From NCBI GenBank assembly GCA_026874595.1, contig CM049316.1, positions 26,891,339-26,955,338 on the forward strand: a stretch of 64,000 nt of DNA. The letters run 5' to 3'. A model generated the notes under the pieces. It ran no database searches and had not been told where the DNA came from. It saw only the letters and a program-made list of their open reading frames with translations. Of this stretch, positions 33,617-45,579 are shown piece after piece. Every line of letters begins with the position of its first letter. The first letter of the stretch is position 1. A program made the position numbers and the translations under genes. The stretch comes from Sipunculus nudus. Lineage: Eukaryota > Annelida > Sipuncula > Golfingiida > Sipunculidae.

Positions 33617-36229
33617 CAAGGGACCTATGGGTCACGACGCTCAGCTGTTATATATGATAAAAAATATTATTTAGAAATGAGGCACATGCTGGTTTTGTGT
33701 GGTAATAAATATAAGCTGTATCATGAGTTGTTGTTGTTTAGCTTATGTATGATTTTGATAGTACCTTTGGAGACAGGGAAGAGGATTGATTTCATTTATT
33801 TTATTAACAAATGGAGTACTACTGTCACACAGATTTTGACTTGGCCATATAACTTATAAGCAGAACATATAATATAAGAGTTTAACTATTTATTAAAAAA
33901 ATTACAAATATTGTCCCAAATATAATTTTTATTAAAAATAATAAGAGAATCATATGATTTTATTTAAATGAAATATAACTGATATGATTATTAAAATAAT
34001 ATTAAAAAATATATTCATGAATGCATTCATGAATACATTTTGAAAGTATTTGCACGAGTATTCATATACTTTCAATTTACCTGAATTCCCATTCTTTATG
34101 CAAGAAATTTTATAATGGAGTACATAATCATATTCGTATTTAAATACAATTACAAAGTATTCCCACCATGTCTGATATTTATTCAGTTTTCACCAAACAA
34201 TGATGTTGAGAATCCAGAATATACAAATTTCACACATTTAAATAATGATCATAAGTACCTGGTTTTATGGCTTTTATTTATATTAAAAAATAACTGTAAA
34301 AAATTCATTTTGGACTAATTTCACAACAATGTACACACTAGACACAGTAGGAATCTAGATTAATATTATCAACTGCATCTTTGTCTATCATTAATTTCCT
34401 TCATATGATCCCTAATGATTAGTAATGAATAATATGATTTACTTCTTTATCATTAAAAATGAACTGAAAAATGCCATAGGTGACTGCATGGTGTTATTTG
34501 GAATATGTGACATTCTACCCATCGATACAAGATTCTTATATCATCAGTAACTGCAAGTTAATTTCCTGTTATTATAAACTAAGAAATTCCTTTTCTATTT
34601 TTCTTTAATTTGTTATTAAAAACCAATAAAAATTTATTAATTTATTGTTTATTGTTATGTTGTTGGTTAAAACTACTAGATGAGTTGGGTTGAACACCTG
34701 GATCAACTGTGGCTGGCCATAAGCTGCCTGGATTCTCCCCTCAAGCGTGCATAATTTGATGAAAGGTCAACAAGGTCAACATACAGGTGACTCAAGAGGG
34801 GCTGGAGAGAGCCAAAGTCTGACAGGGTCTCATAAAAAACATTAATAAAAGCTACAATATTTGGCAAATTTCTTTCAGCTTTCTAAACTAAAAAGCTGAA
34901 ATCTTTATGTGTGCATGATATGAAAATTATATCAACAGTGCTCACGGGAAACAAACGTGCCTTGGTCACAGTTGGGCAAAACTTAAGGTACTAATTTTAT
35001 ATTTATACTAATAACTTATAAAATTTGAAAAATTCAGAACTAATTTTGGGTATTCAATTGAATCTTGATTAAATAATGTTACATCCCTGACAAAAAAAAT
35101 CTCTAGCTTCAGCAATGCCCTTGTTAAGGGAGTAAATATATTTCTTGATTTTTTACAAAGTGCATTATGTTTGGGCCAATAACTTAAAAAAATACACAAT
35201 ACTGACATCATTTCTGGCATGTGCATAGTGAATGTATAGAAAAATACGTATATTATATATGATCAAAGTCAGATCAGTGGTTTTGATATTAGGCAGACTT
35301 ATGTAACATTGGGTTTTTAATGGAAAAATGAAGTTTTTCATTGATATCTCGAAGGAATTAAGTCCTAGTGACCAAATTCTTGGCATGGTAGGGGATTTTG
35401 GAGAAATCTAACTGTATGCCAAATTTAAGGAACTTAGAGCTCAAGCTCGGGAGCTGAGCTCTAGCAAACTGCATAACACTAGCAATATGTGACATGGTGC
35501 TTGAAAACTTGAATAAAATCTACAGTTTTTGATCAACTGGTTTCAAATTTTTGGTGTTAACAGTTGAAATGCTAACAAAAACATGCTGTGAAAATTAAAT
35601 CCACAGCAGTTACAGCAAAAAAACGTGCCATGGTCAAAGTTGGGCAAAATTTAAGGTACCAATTTTTTATTTTTGCTAATATTTTTAAAAATTTAAAAGA
35701 TTTTGATCTAATTTTGGGTATACAATTTAATTTTGATTAATAAAAGTAATATTACTGGAAAAAAAGTGCTTAGCTTTAACAAATTTTGTGTTAAGTGATA
35801 AAATTTCTTTCCTGATTATTTACAAAATGCATTATGTTTGGGCCCATAACTTTTTTAAATTAAATAATACAGACCTAATTTCTGGCATGTACATAGGAAT
35901 TATATAGAGGATTATTTATAAGAAATATGAGGAAAAACAGATGAGTGGTTTTGATATTAGGCAGTCCTAAAGTGTGAAAATAGGTTTTTAATAAAAAATT
36001 GAGGTTTTTCCTTAATTTCTCAAAGGAATGAAGTCGCAAAGACCCAGTTTTCGGCTTGGTAGGAGATCTTGGGGACATCTAACATTATGCTGAATTTTGG
36101 ATTCCTAGGTCTTACAGTTTCAAAACGTGCCACATCTACGGACGGACGGACGGACGGACGGACGGACAGACGGACGACGGACAATGGACCACGACTATAG
36201 CTCAGATGACTTATAGTCAGCTGAGCTAA
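33617..36229 (+). mobile_element. Hairpin-ended element, family 1a, inner copy
   Basis: It begins CAAGGGACCTATGGGTCACG at 33617 and ends after the hairpin 36198-36228. The left flank GGTGAAATGCTA and right flank AAACATGCTGTGAAAATT meet in uninterrupted form at about 30380-30410 and 35570-35590, proving insertion into a core repeat of the outer family 1 copy. The ACGG array lies at about 36133-36180. About 2.6 kb. The interior 33617-35000 is nearly collinear with 28448-29840. Confidence 0.82.
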
Positions 36230-36878
36230 AAAAACATGCTGTGAAAATTAAATCCACAGCAGTTACAACAAAAAAACGTGCGATGGTCAAAGTTGGGCAA
36301 AATTTAAGGTACCAATTTTTTATTTTTGCTAATATTTTAAAAAATTTAAAAGATTTTGATCTTATTTTGGGTATACAATTTAATTTTGATTAATAAAAGT
36401 AATATTACTGGAAAAAAAGTGCTTAGCTTTAACAAGTTTTGTGTTAAGTGATAAAATTTCTTTCCTGATTATTTACAAAATGCATTATGTTTGGGCCCAT
36501 AACTTTTTTAAATTATATAATACAGACCTAATTTCTGGCATGTACATAGGAATTATATAGAGGATTATTTATAGGAAATATGAGGAAAAACAGATGAGTG
36601 GTTTTGATATTAGGCAGTCCTGAAGTGTGAAAATAGGTTTTTAATAAAAAATTGAGGTTTTTCCTTAATTTCTCAAAGGAATGAAGTCGCAAAGACCCAG
36701 TTTTCGGCTTGGTAGGAGATCTTGGGGACATCTAACATTATGCTGATTTTTGGATTCCTCGGTCTTACGGTTTCAAAACGTGCCACATCTACGGACGGAC
36801 GGACGGACGGACAGACGGACGGACGACGGACAATGGACCACGACTATAGCTCAGATGACTTATAGTCAGCTGAGCTAA

Positions 36879-38022
36879 AAATGGTGGCACCACCTGCAAC
36901 CATGTTTGCACAGTTTCCATCTGTTTGTCTGCCTTGGGTTAAAATCACTCATATCTCTGCAGTGACTTGACTAATTCACCTAAAATTTGGCATGCGTATA
37001 CATCCTGGATAGCTTTTCTGATTTTATGACAGGTGGTGCCACCTACATTCACGTTTACGCTGCAGACATCCAAGCTCATATCTCGGGAACAGTTTGACCG
37101 ATCAGGAAAATTTTTTTGCACAAATGTAGCCCTTGGAGAGCTTTATAACATACACAAAAAATGATGGTGCCACCTGCAACCATGTTTGCACAGTGTCCAT
37201 CTGTTCGTCTGTCTTGGGTTAAAATCACTCATATCTCTGCAGTGACTTGACTAATTCACCTAAAATTTGGCATGCGTATACATCCTGGATAGCGTTTCTG
37301 ATTTTATGACAGGTGGTGCCACCTACATTCACGTTTACGCTGCAGACATCCAAGCTCATATCTTGGGAACCGTTTGACCGATCAGGAAAATTTTTTGCAC
37401 CAATGTAGCCCTTGGAGAGCTTTATAACATACGCAAAACTGGTGGCGCCACCTGCAGCCATTTTTGCACAGCTCCTGTCTGTTTGTCTGCCATGGGATAA
37501 AATCGCTCATATCTCGGCAGTGTTTTGACATATCTGCCTAAAATTTTGCAGGTTTATACATCCCCGACAGCTCTCTTGATTTTATGACAGGTGGCGCCAC
37601 CTGCATTCTAGTTTATGCAGCAGACATCCAAGCTCATATCTTGGGAACAGTTTGACCGATTGGGCCAAAGTTTTGCATGTGTATAGTTCTCACATAGCTC
37701 TTTATCATACGCAAAACTGGTGGCGTCACCTGCAACCATTTTTGCTCAGCGTCCATCTGTTTGTCTGCCACAGGCTAAAATCACTCATATACATGTAGTG
37801 GTTTGACTTATCTGCCTTAAATTTTGCATATGTATACAACTTGGACGGCTTTCTGGATTTTGTGGTAGAGGGGGCAACCTACATACACCATTTGGCTGCA
37901 GACATCCATGCTAATATGCAACACTTTATTTCCCCTTGCCACTCAATCCATGCCTCACTTCACCCGTTCCACTCTGATTTAGGCGGATACACGTAGTCGC
38001 TTGTCGACTACCCGTATTCTAG
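36879..38022 (+). mobile_element. Family 3 element, 3' part
   Basis: Resumes with AATGGTGGCACCACCTGC and carries further core units to a terminal GGCGGATAC (inverse of the GTATCCGCC at 27865). It ends with the hairpin GTAGTCG-CTTGT-CGACTAC and GTATTCTAG. Total family 3 length without the nest is about 1.7 kb. Confidence 0.78.
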
Positions 38023-39445
38023 TTGTATATTTTATATCATATAATTGTATATCTTATTGTATAAAATAATGAAAACCAAAACCTTTTTCTGTTTTCTTAA
38101 TAAAATTCTCCATTTTTATGAATATCTGATAAATGTATATATGGGTTAATTGTATAGTATATTCATGTACGACAACAATCTCACGGACTGCTGACCGCCC
38201 GTTATGCTAATTAGCCATTGATAGTGCTCGCTCGACAGGCTTCAAGCGGTTAACTCATGGGCCACTTTCCACTCCTTCCTCTACAAGCCTTTGATATGAC
38301 TCACCAGACTGGCTCAAATGGTTTACCTCCTTGATAACATGCTTGATTAAATGTGTTTGACGCATTAACTTTACTCGGGTTACGCGATAAACATCGAGAG
38401 CATCACGTATATGATCAAATTATGGATTTGTTTATGATTCATAATAAAATTGCCTTCGGAAACAGCATCGATTTAATTTGAGTTAATTCGAAGTGTAAGT
38501 CTGCATTCTACTGGCCTTATATGGCCTCTCACCTTAATGACCTCTGACACATTCAGGTGATCGGCATCCCGTGCAAAAATGCTTTCCTAGATGTGGGGTA
38601 GCCGTTAGTTAACTGCTAACTAGCAAACTGTTAAGATTTCACTTGAGAACTTCAGTAAGCAGCCTAAAGCTCAAGTTAGCAGTGCTTAGCAGTTACTTAG
38701 CAAATGAAGTGGATCAGTAAGCTAGTTAGCAGCTTAAATGAGATCTAGCCACTACTGGACTCTTAGCAAATGGTTCCTGGGCTTACGGTGTTGGTAGCAG
38801 TTACTTGAGACTCTCTTAGCGACCGGTTTACAGCAATACGAGGATGCTTGCATCTACTTGAGATTCACTTAGCAACCCCTTTAAAGCCTAACTTGGAGGT
38901 TGGCAACTATTTGAAACCTAGATAAGAAGATAGTATAAAAATAAAGAAGATAAAAAATAAAGAAGATAATAAGTCATTTCCTGTCTTACCCTGCTGTGAT
39001 TGGCTAAACTGATTTTGGAGGGAAAAGCAGCCATCTTTGCAAAATTAGGAAAAGAGGCTTTGCTAGCTCTTGTAAAATTATGAAGATCTGTGCCAGGGAG
39101 CTCAAGTATGAGTAACATTCAACACATCCAACATTTTAAGGGGACTTATTGGATTAATTAGAACATACAATCACTTGATGGGAAGACCAGGAGAGCAGGT
39201 TATTTATGTTACCACCAGTACGTTTGAACTTCATATATATGTACCCCAGCAAGCATGGACCAGTGCTGACCAGCAAATGATACAATTTGATTTATCATCA
39301 AGTAATTTTATACACAGAAAGTGTAGTATAAAATTTAATTTTGTGCAAAAAAGAAAAAACAAACCCTAACATATGTCCATGTTTTATTTGTATAACTTAT
39401 ATATATTATCAATTTAAAAGCAATTAAAAACAGGCTGCATTGCAG
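38023..39445. other. Non-coding stretch with TTAGCA-type degenerate repeats
   Basis: 38600-38910 contains many variants of GTTAGCAGT and ACTTAGCAA in both orientations, like the interior of a small palindromic repeat. 38150-38450 is less AT-rich and has no ORF of note. Confidence 0.45.
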
Positions 39446-42390
39446 GTTCTTACACTGAATCCAGAAACAGGCTATTTTGAAGAAGTCCTGGTAAGCACTG
39501 ATGGTCCAAGGGGAGGTGAATATCAGGTAGGTTGTTTCACTGTTCTGAATGGCTCAACCTCATTAGAAGCTTTTCATACATTGTACATCAGGGAGATTAA
39601 TTTTAGGGTGCATTCTGAAAATGAGCACTAACGAGCAGGAAACGACATATACCTACCAATACCTATTAACTGTATACGGTTAATTTCATTTGTGATATAT
39701 CATTAAGTTAAATAGGAGTTTATATATGAATATTTCCATGTCCCTGCACAGAACTGGGGTTTTGATAAATGGAACACGCAGCATACACAAGGGATAGAGA
39801 CAGTTTTTGTCTTAAAGAATTTAATTAACCATGATAGTTGGATGTAGGACACTAATTATTTGTTCAGCAGTCATATTATCATATGATGTGTAATGTGTTA
39901 TATTCTTTAAAATTTTGGTTTCAGGAAGAGATAGTAGTTGAGAGTTTCCAGGATGACATGGCAGGCAAGCGGAAAAGTTGGCATTTAAATAATTGTATTA
40001 TCAATACGGTCAGTTCAGCCAGAAACCAAAGTATCCAGTACTGCTTGGATCAAATTATTATATTATATTGGGAAGTTGTAAGGTCATGAGAGCTGTGGGA
40101 AATAAAAAAAAAGTTGCATCTTTGCAACAGAAATGTAGATTTTAAAAAAACTTTTTGACTTGACAATTTCCAAAACTGTTATGAATGGAATATAATGTAA
40201 CTGTGTTAAAGTCTACATCAGTCATTTTGTTGTAAATTGTTAGCATAATTACACTTCAATGGGGAAAATGAAATGGGCCATATAGGACAATATCTTATAA
40301 AAATTCTGAACATGCTTGCATGTACTGATTCACATTCACTTTTTAAGTTATTTAGGAGGTAGGCAAATTGATAAAAGGTGCTATTTGACCATTTTAATAA
40401 AATTGATCACCAAAATGAAGTCAAATGAAGTGAGATAGAATGTAGCCTCTACTTTTTTAAAAATCTCTCACTTTCCAGTTGGGTATTTAATTACACAAAG
40501 GTTCAAGTTTTAAACTAGATGGTATTCCTGATGCATATTATCTTGGATTCATACATTTGATAACAAGTTGGATAAAAATTATATATTTGATTTTTTTTCA
40601 GTTGCTCAGGCAAAGTTAACAGCAAGGAGGGAAAAAAGAAGGTGACAAGCAACTGTCATGCTGTTCCTGCAACAAAGTCAACAAACACCGCATTTCTGAA
40701 CATTTGTCCAAAGTGCATCCAGAAGAACCACAGGTGGCAAGAGCTTGTGCACTGCCGTCTCTCCTCCTTCATGATGGTCAGAAGATAAATATTGACCTCA
40801 AGCTACATAGGACAATATCTGCTTTGCCGAGCATGCTATGGCTTTTTCTTGAAAGCAGAGTTATGGCGACATTATGCCAGACGCCCCAACAAAAGTGCTA
40901 TTGGAGGAGATGGGGTTAAAGGTGTGGGGATCCAGGCACAAGCAAGATTTGCCCCCTCCATAAAATCCAGATGTGTCCTAACTAGAACCACTCCTTGCCA
41001 AAATGCACAAAGATGAGATCCATCTGATTCTGAGATTTGGGTTGGTACTCCTCAGGAAACTGGGCATCAAAAGAAAAAAAGATATCTCACAAACAATGCG
41101 TCAGCTTGGATGGCCAAATCAAGAGATAGGTGTCAGCCAGCTGTCTAATGCCATAAAGGGTGCTGCCTTTGATGCTGTGGTAAAAGGCCACATATGCACT
41201 GTGTGTAATAACTTCTTCAACTGATGGAATTGCTGTCTTTGAGAATCCTGCCCTGGCTTTACTTGAAGGCCACAATCTGAAGAAATCGGGCCATTGCAAA
41301 TATGGACTTGCACTGAGTTCTCATGATGTTGTTGGCCAAGGTGAATCAGAAACATGTCCAAAACTGCACAGTAAGGAATGGACTGACAGTCAGTACAACT
41401 GTCCTGGCAATGCTAGAGGTGAACAAGTTTGCCAGGCCTCAAAAGCTCCCTTTGACTGACGACCTAATAAAACTTGGGGATTATGTGGACAGTGAAATCA
41501 AGCGTCTTTCCTATGCACTTATGAAAGAGACAAACCATAAAACCACAGTAACTGGCACAGCTTATATGAAGCTGTTTTGACAAAGGTTATCCTCTTTAAC
41601 AAGAGGAGGGGATGTGGAGCATGCTGCTTGAGAGCAACTGGTGCAGACAGGGCAAGAGGGACATGATTAACCAAGAAATAATGCAGTCCCTGACTCCAAT
41701 TGAGAAGAAACTAATCAATAGGTAGGTATATCGCATTAGCATGTCAAAACAGGGTTTTAGTTAACATCATGGTCTTAATAGGCAGATGGCCTTAATAGAA
41801 AGGTCAATTTTAACCAAGGACAATGCTGTTTGTGCACTCAAGGATGATCTGAATATACAGGTGGTCTTGTGGGCCAGGTTACAATTGTTTTTTTTTTTTC
41901 AAATTGAAGCATAGAGTTGACATTTTTGGCACATCATTCAAGCTGGATCAAAATTTCTGAGATAGCATACTATTATATTTACAGAGGACTGGAGGAGTTA
42001 AATTTTCATTAAATACAAAAATCTGAGTACCACAGTGACAGTAAAAGTGAAATGTAATAGTGTCAGTGGGCCCCCCCTCCAGTATATATGGGGATCAACA
42101 AAATAATATTTTGCTGTAACTGAGTGGGATAGGTCAAAAACATTCATTCAGTTGTCATGTTTTCCTATGCCATGTCATTTCAAGCTGGAGCTAATTGAGG
42201 TGCAGGGGGAACAAAACAAGGCTTGGCAAACTAAATGGTGAAAGCACACAACTTCTTTGTTGAAAAGAGATCAGTATGTGAAATTATTACCACCAACAAT
42301 ACCTGTTTGCAAGTCTAGTGGTGGGTCCAATGAGTGCCTGGAAAGTGATGAATTCGATGGCAGTTAAAGCTCTGAGGAAGAGAAGTAATT
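39446..42390 (+). pseudogene. Zinc-finger / recombinase-like gene, tandem copy A
   Basis: Exon 39446-39526 (VLTLNPETGYFEEVLVSTDG, AG and GTAGG flanks), exon from 39925 (EEIVVESFQDDMAG) and exon from 40602 with a C2H2-like CCSCNKVNKHRISEHLSKVH. These are followed by CYGFFLKAELWRHYARR-type zinc sequence (40840-40880), DEIHLILRFGLVLLRKLG and DISQTMRQLGWPNQE (41020-41110), FENPALALLEGHNLKKSGHC (41240), RPQKLPLTDDLIKLGDYVD (41430), and decayed parts to 42390. Frames change several times and stops interrupt it. The same order recurs in copies B, C and D. From memory it matches a multicopy invertebrate family of unnamed proteins with N-terminal fingers and a C-terminal integrase-like part. Confidence 0.65.
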
Positions 42391-42402
42391 TGGTTCTAGG
42401 GT

Positions 42403-42610
42403 AAAGTCACAAAAAAGAAGTCATGGGAATACAGTCACAACTGTGGGTAGGAAATGAAGAACCAGAAAAATGTCAGAAACTTGGGTAGGAAATAAATTAA
42501 GTCACAGGTTTGTGTAGGAAAAATGTCCTTCTTTCAATAGGGAAACCAATAAATTAAATGGGAAAAATACCCCAAATGACACAAAAGTTGGTGATTTTTT
42601 GTGACTTTTT
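42403..42610. mobile_element. Putative 208-bp MITE
   Basis: AAAGTCACAAAAAA at the left and TTTTTTGTGACTTT at the right are inverted repeats. The interior has repeated GTCACA and GGTAGGAAAT pieces and no coding. No clear target duplication, which leaves the superfamily open. Confidence 0.5.
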
Positions 42611-42740
42611 TTTTCCTCCCAAAAGTTATGACTATTTTATTCACCAATAGTTGATGATGAATATTTTCATATTACTTGTATAAAATAATTTGCTGCAATG
42701 TAAAAAGGTGTCCTATATATTATCTGTCTAAATTTTTCAG

Positions 42741-44434
42741 ACAAAGAGAAACACAGCATGAGCCAACACATGGGATTTACCGACTCCCAGCATCACCCAG
42801 TGCAATCAATTTCATAGAGGAAGAAGCAGAAGAGAATACATTGCCCCCCCCCCCCCCCCCCCCCAGTACTAGGTCTGAAACAGATAACCACGGAAACCAT
42901 CTGGCAAAGACCAAAACACATCAACTTGTGATAATTATGAAGAACAAGTATGTGTATCTCTATTCTACAATGTGCAGTCTTACATTTTAATAAAATTGCA
43001 ATTATTATTTTTCTTAAACACTTAAAAATTTATTTTCATTGTAATAAAAGTATTTTATAAATGGGACATTTCTTTCCATTTGAAAAATATGGCTATTTTA
43101 CTGCTTTCAAGTTAAAGGATGTCCCACTTTGCAAAAATAATTATAAATTTTTTAGTTTTTATTTCATTGTGGAAGCCCTATCACTTACTGAATCCCATGC
43201 TATGCAGGTTTTGATATGCTTAAATTGTCCCTATCCAATGACACATCAAAAACTTCTCTTCTTTTATAGTACATTTACAAGACAACAAGAGGGGTGATAG
43301 TGAAGTCAGGTGATGTTGTAGTGTTGGGGAAAGATGTCAAAGAATTTGATTTCGCCAAGGTGACAAAAGTATATAGTACCAGATTTGGGACTGTTGAGCT
43401 TCAATTTGACAACCTAATGTTAAAGGATAAAGGTTTTCTGGCCCAATGGGTCAGTGACAAGGGGTAAGTCTTGAGAGATAAGGCACACCTTGACAGTGCA
43501 ATATACAAATTACAGTCAGAGACTGTAATGCCAGAACTTCATGAACACTTAATTCAATTGACAGGTGATCTGCATGGTTCTTAAAAATGAAAATGATCTA
43601 TGCCAAATGTTATGTACTCTGGCCTTGAAGACAGCTTTGATACAGTAATTTCAAGAAAAGGTCTTTCCTATTCCAGTCCTTTTAATTATCATCATTATTA
43701 TTCTATGAGAAAAAGTATAAGAACTTTATATTGTGACATAATTATACACTTCAGTCTACATAAATGATCTTCAATGATACATCATTTAAGTGATTTATGA
43801 GGAATCTTTAATCATGGAAGGTCCCGTGGTTAAGCCACAGTTTAAAAATTTCAGTGTTTCTTTGTACATACATACTGGTTCTCTTTCTATCAGTGATAAG
43901 TCTATAACAAGGCCTGTACAGACCTAATGCAAACCTGTGCAAAATTTGGGAGTATGAAAGTTAATTTTTAAAATTTAGTATTTATCCTATCATGTCCTGT
44001 GTATCTACCTTAGTCACTTGAGCAGGAAGCACTGTGATGGTTCAGCAGACAAACTGAGGGCAAACATGCCGGGCCTTGTGGAACGTTATAAGGGGAACCA
44101 TGCTAACTGCTTTCCAAGTGCTAGATGCAAGGAAGAAGGTGCCCTTTATGAACCAACAAAATGTTTGATTACAGACCAAAAAGCAGAGCAGATGCTAATG
44201 AAGGCCATCATAGGCCTCAGGGGGTACAAGAATGCTGAAGACTTTATAATGTGCCAGGACACCCATTATGTTGAGTCCTTTAACAATGCGTGCTATATTT
44301 ATAATGATAAAAGGATCTCATTTGGCTATGATGAGTATCAACGCCGCAGCAACATGTCAGTAATTGAGTGGAATGAAAACGTGGACAGAGAAAGTACATC
44401 AGTGTCTAACAGAATGTTTGTTAAAAACCCATGA
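42741..44434 (+). pseudogene. Second transposase-like gene, three exon-like blocks
   Basis: 42741-42948: Pro-rich, interrupted by a C-run (42844-42864) that encodes polyproline. 43270-43463: GVIVKSGDVVVLGKDVKEF then VYSTRFGTVELQFDN, BAH-like in pattern, with a GTAAGT donor. 44014-44434: a Cys/His-containing block (HCDGS, NHANCFPSARC) followed by DTHYVESFNNACYIYNDKRIS and EWNENVDRES to a TGA. The last block resembles, from memory, the C-terminal catalytic part of a transposase-like family found in many fish and invertebrates (ESFHN-type motif). Exon phases do not join cleanly, so an exon is missing or the gene is decaying. It is unrelated to the zinc-finger copies around it. Confidence 0.45.
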
Positions 44435-44678
44435 AGACAACAGTTTTTTAAATGAAAAACAAATTGCATTCTTTGACATGATTTGGGAACATGTGATAAA
44501 TGTAAACACACTTATTATGACAGTTATATGCATAAACAATGACATTTTACTCTTTGAATATATCTATATAAAATGTTAAAAAATGTTCACACTTTAAATC
44601 CACATGGTACAGGTAGGTGGTTACTTGCAATTTCAACCATTCAGACCATATTGGCAAGTTTTTTAGTCATAAGAAAAA

Positions 44679-45244
44679 ATGAAATTACTAAGGCAACCTA
44701 ATGCACAACAAGGGGGTTTTGAATGGAAGCAAAGGAAAGGTCATAATGGTCAGAAGATTAAAAGTGACCTTGGACTACATTGGACAATATCTGCCTGCCC
44801 AGCATGCTGCAGCATTTTCTTGAATGCAAAGTTAGGGCAACATTATGCCAGATGCCCGCACAAAAGTGCTATTGGAGGAGATGTGGTTACAGGTGTGGGG
44901 ATCCAGGCACAAGCCAGATCGCTGGAGAGTCAGCTTTGCCCCCTCATGAAAATCCAGATGTGTCAACTGGAACCACTCCTTGCAAAAATGCACAGAGATG
45001 AGATCCATAGATGTGTGCTAGGGACACTGATTCTGTTGACGAACGAAATGGTGAAAGCACTCAACAATCTTGTTGACTGGAGATCAGTGTGTGGAATTCT
45101 CACCACCAACAGAAGGCGAGTGAAGGGGAGGTCACTTGTGTGCCTGCATGGAAAGTGATGAATTCAATGGTGGTTGAAGCTGGTTGCAACCACCGGAGAA
45201 CATTTACTCTTCAAGGCTTACGAAATACATCGCAACTGTTGCTC
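44679..45244 (+). pseudogene. Zinc-finger / recombinase-like gene, partial copy C
   Basis: Matches copy A from the second zinc block (ACPACCSIFLNAKLGQHYARC) through KMHRDEIHRC. It then jumps to TNEMVKALNNLVDWRSVCGIL and ends near CAACTGTTGCTCAG before an intact GTAAGT donor at 45245. The middle part is deleted. This copy keeps the donor that copies B and D have lost. Confidence 0.6.
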
Positions 45245-45579
45245 AGGTAAGTATAATAATTTAATACTTTAGTTTATTATTAATGTATAAATGTCAAACT
45301 CTAAGGAAGAGAAGTAGTTTGGAAAACATTACAATCTGCCATTTCCTAAATTCAGACTAGAGATCCCTTCTAGCAGAGATCATGATTGGGGCACTGCTTG
45401 CTAGAGTCTTTGTAGAAATTACAAACATACTCTAGGGTGTAGGACCAAAGCCCCCTGGACAGAAACATGCCCCCTCCTCTGGTAAAAAGCCCCTTTACCG
45501 TAATGATAACGAGGATATTTATACATTAGGTTTGATAAATTAATGGTTAAACATAGGTGATGTCTATTCTTGCTTTAAA
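45245..45579. other. Non-coding flank
   Basis: Intron-like sequence downstream of copy C; nothing else recognised. Confidence 0.4.

Larger units (their letters stand above)
28448..36878 (+). mobile_element. Hairpin-ended element, family 1, outer copy (nested in family 3)
   Basis: 5' end CAAGGGACCTATGGGTCACG, then ACGCTCAGCTG. The interior runs 28448-32185, 33224-33616 and 36230-36878, about 4.8 kb when the two inner elements are discounted. At about 30939 it switches from the subtype seen at 33617 to the subtype seen at 46395 and 59440. The core repeats every 650-690 bases (marker TTTGGGCCCATAAC). The 3' end has a tetranucleotide ACGG array (about 36790-36825), GGACAATGGACCACGACTA, and the hairpin 36847-36877 (TAGCTCAG stem, ending GAGCTAA). 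The uninterrupted family 3 unit at 28165-28190 shows the target was an A-run. Confidence 0.75.

Noticed and set aside
36150-36878. Tandem duplication of the family 1 3' end (two hairpins 649 bases apart)
   Set aside because: The flanks show that the first hairpin ends the inner element and the second ends the outer one, so nested insertion explains it.
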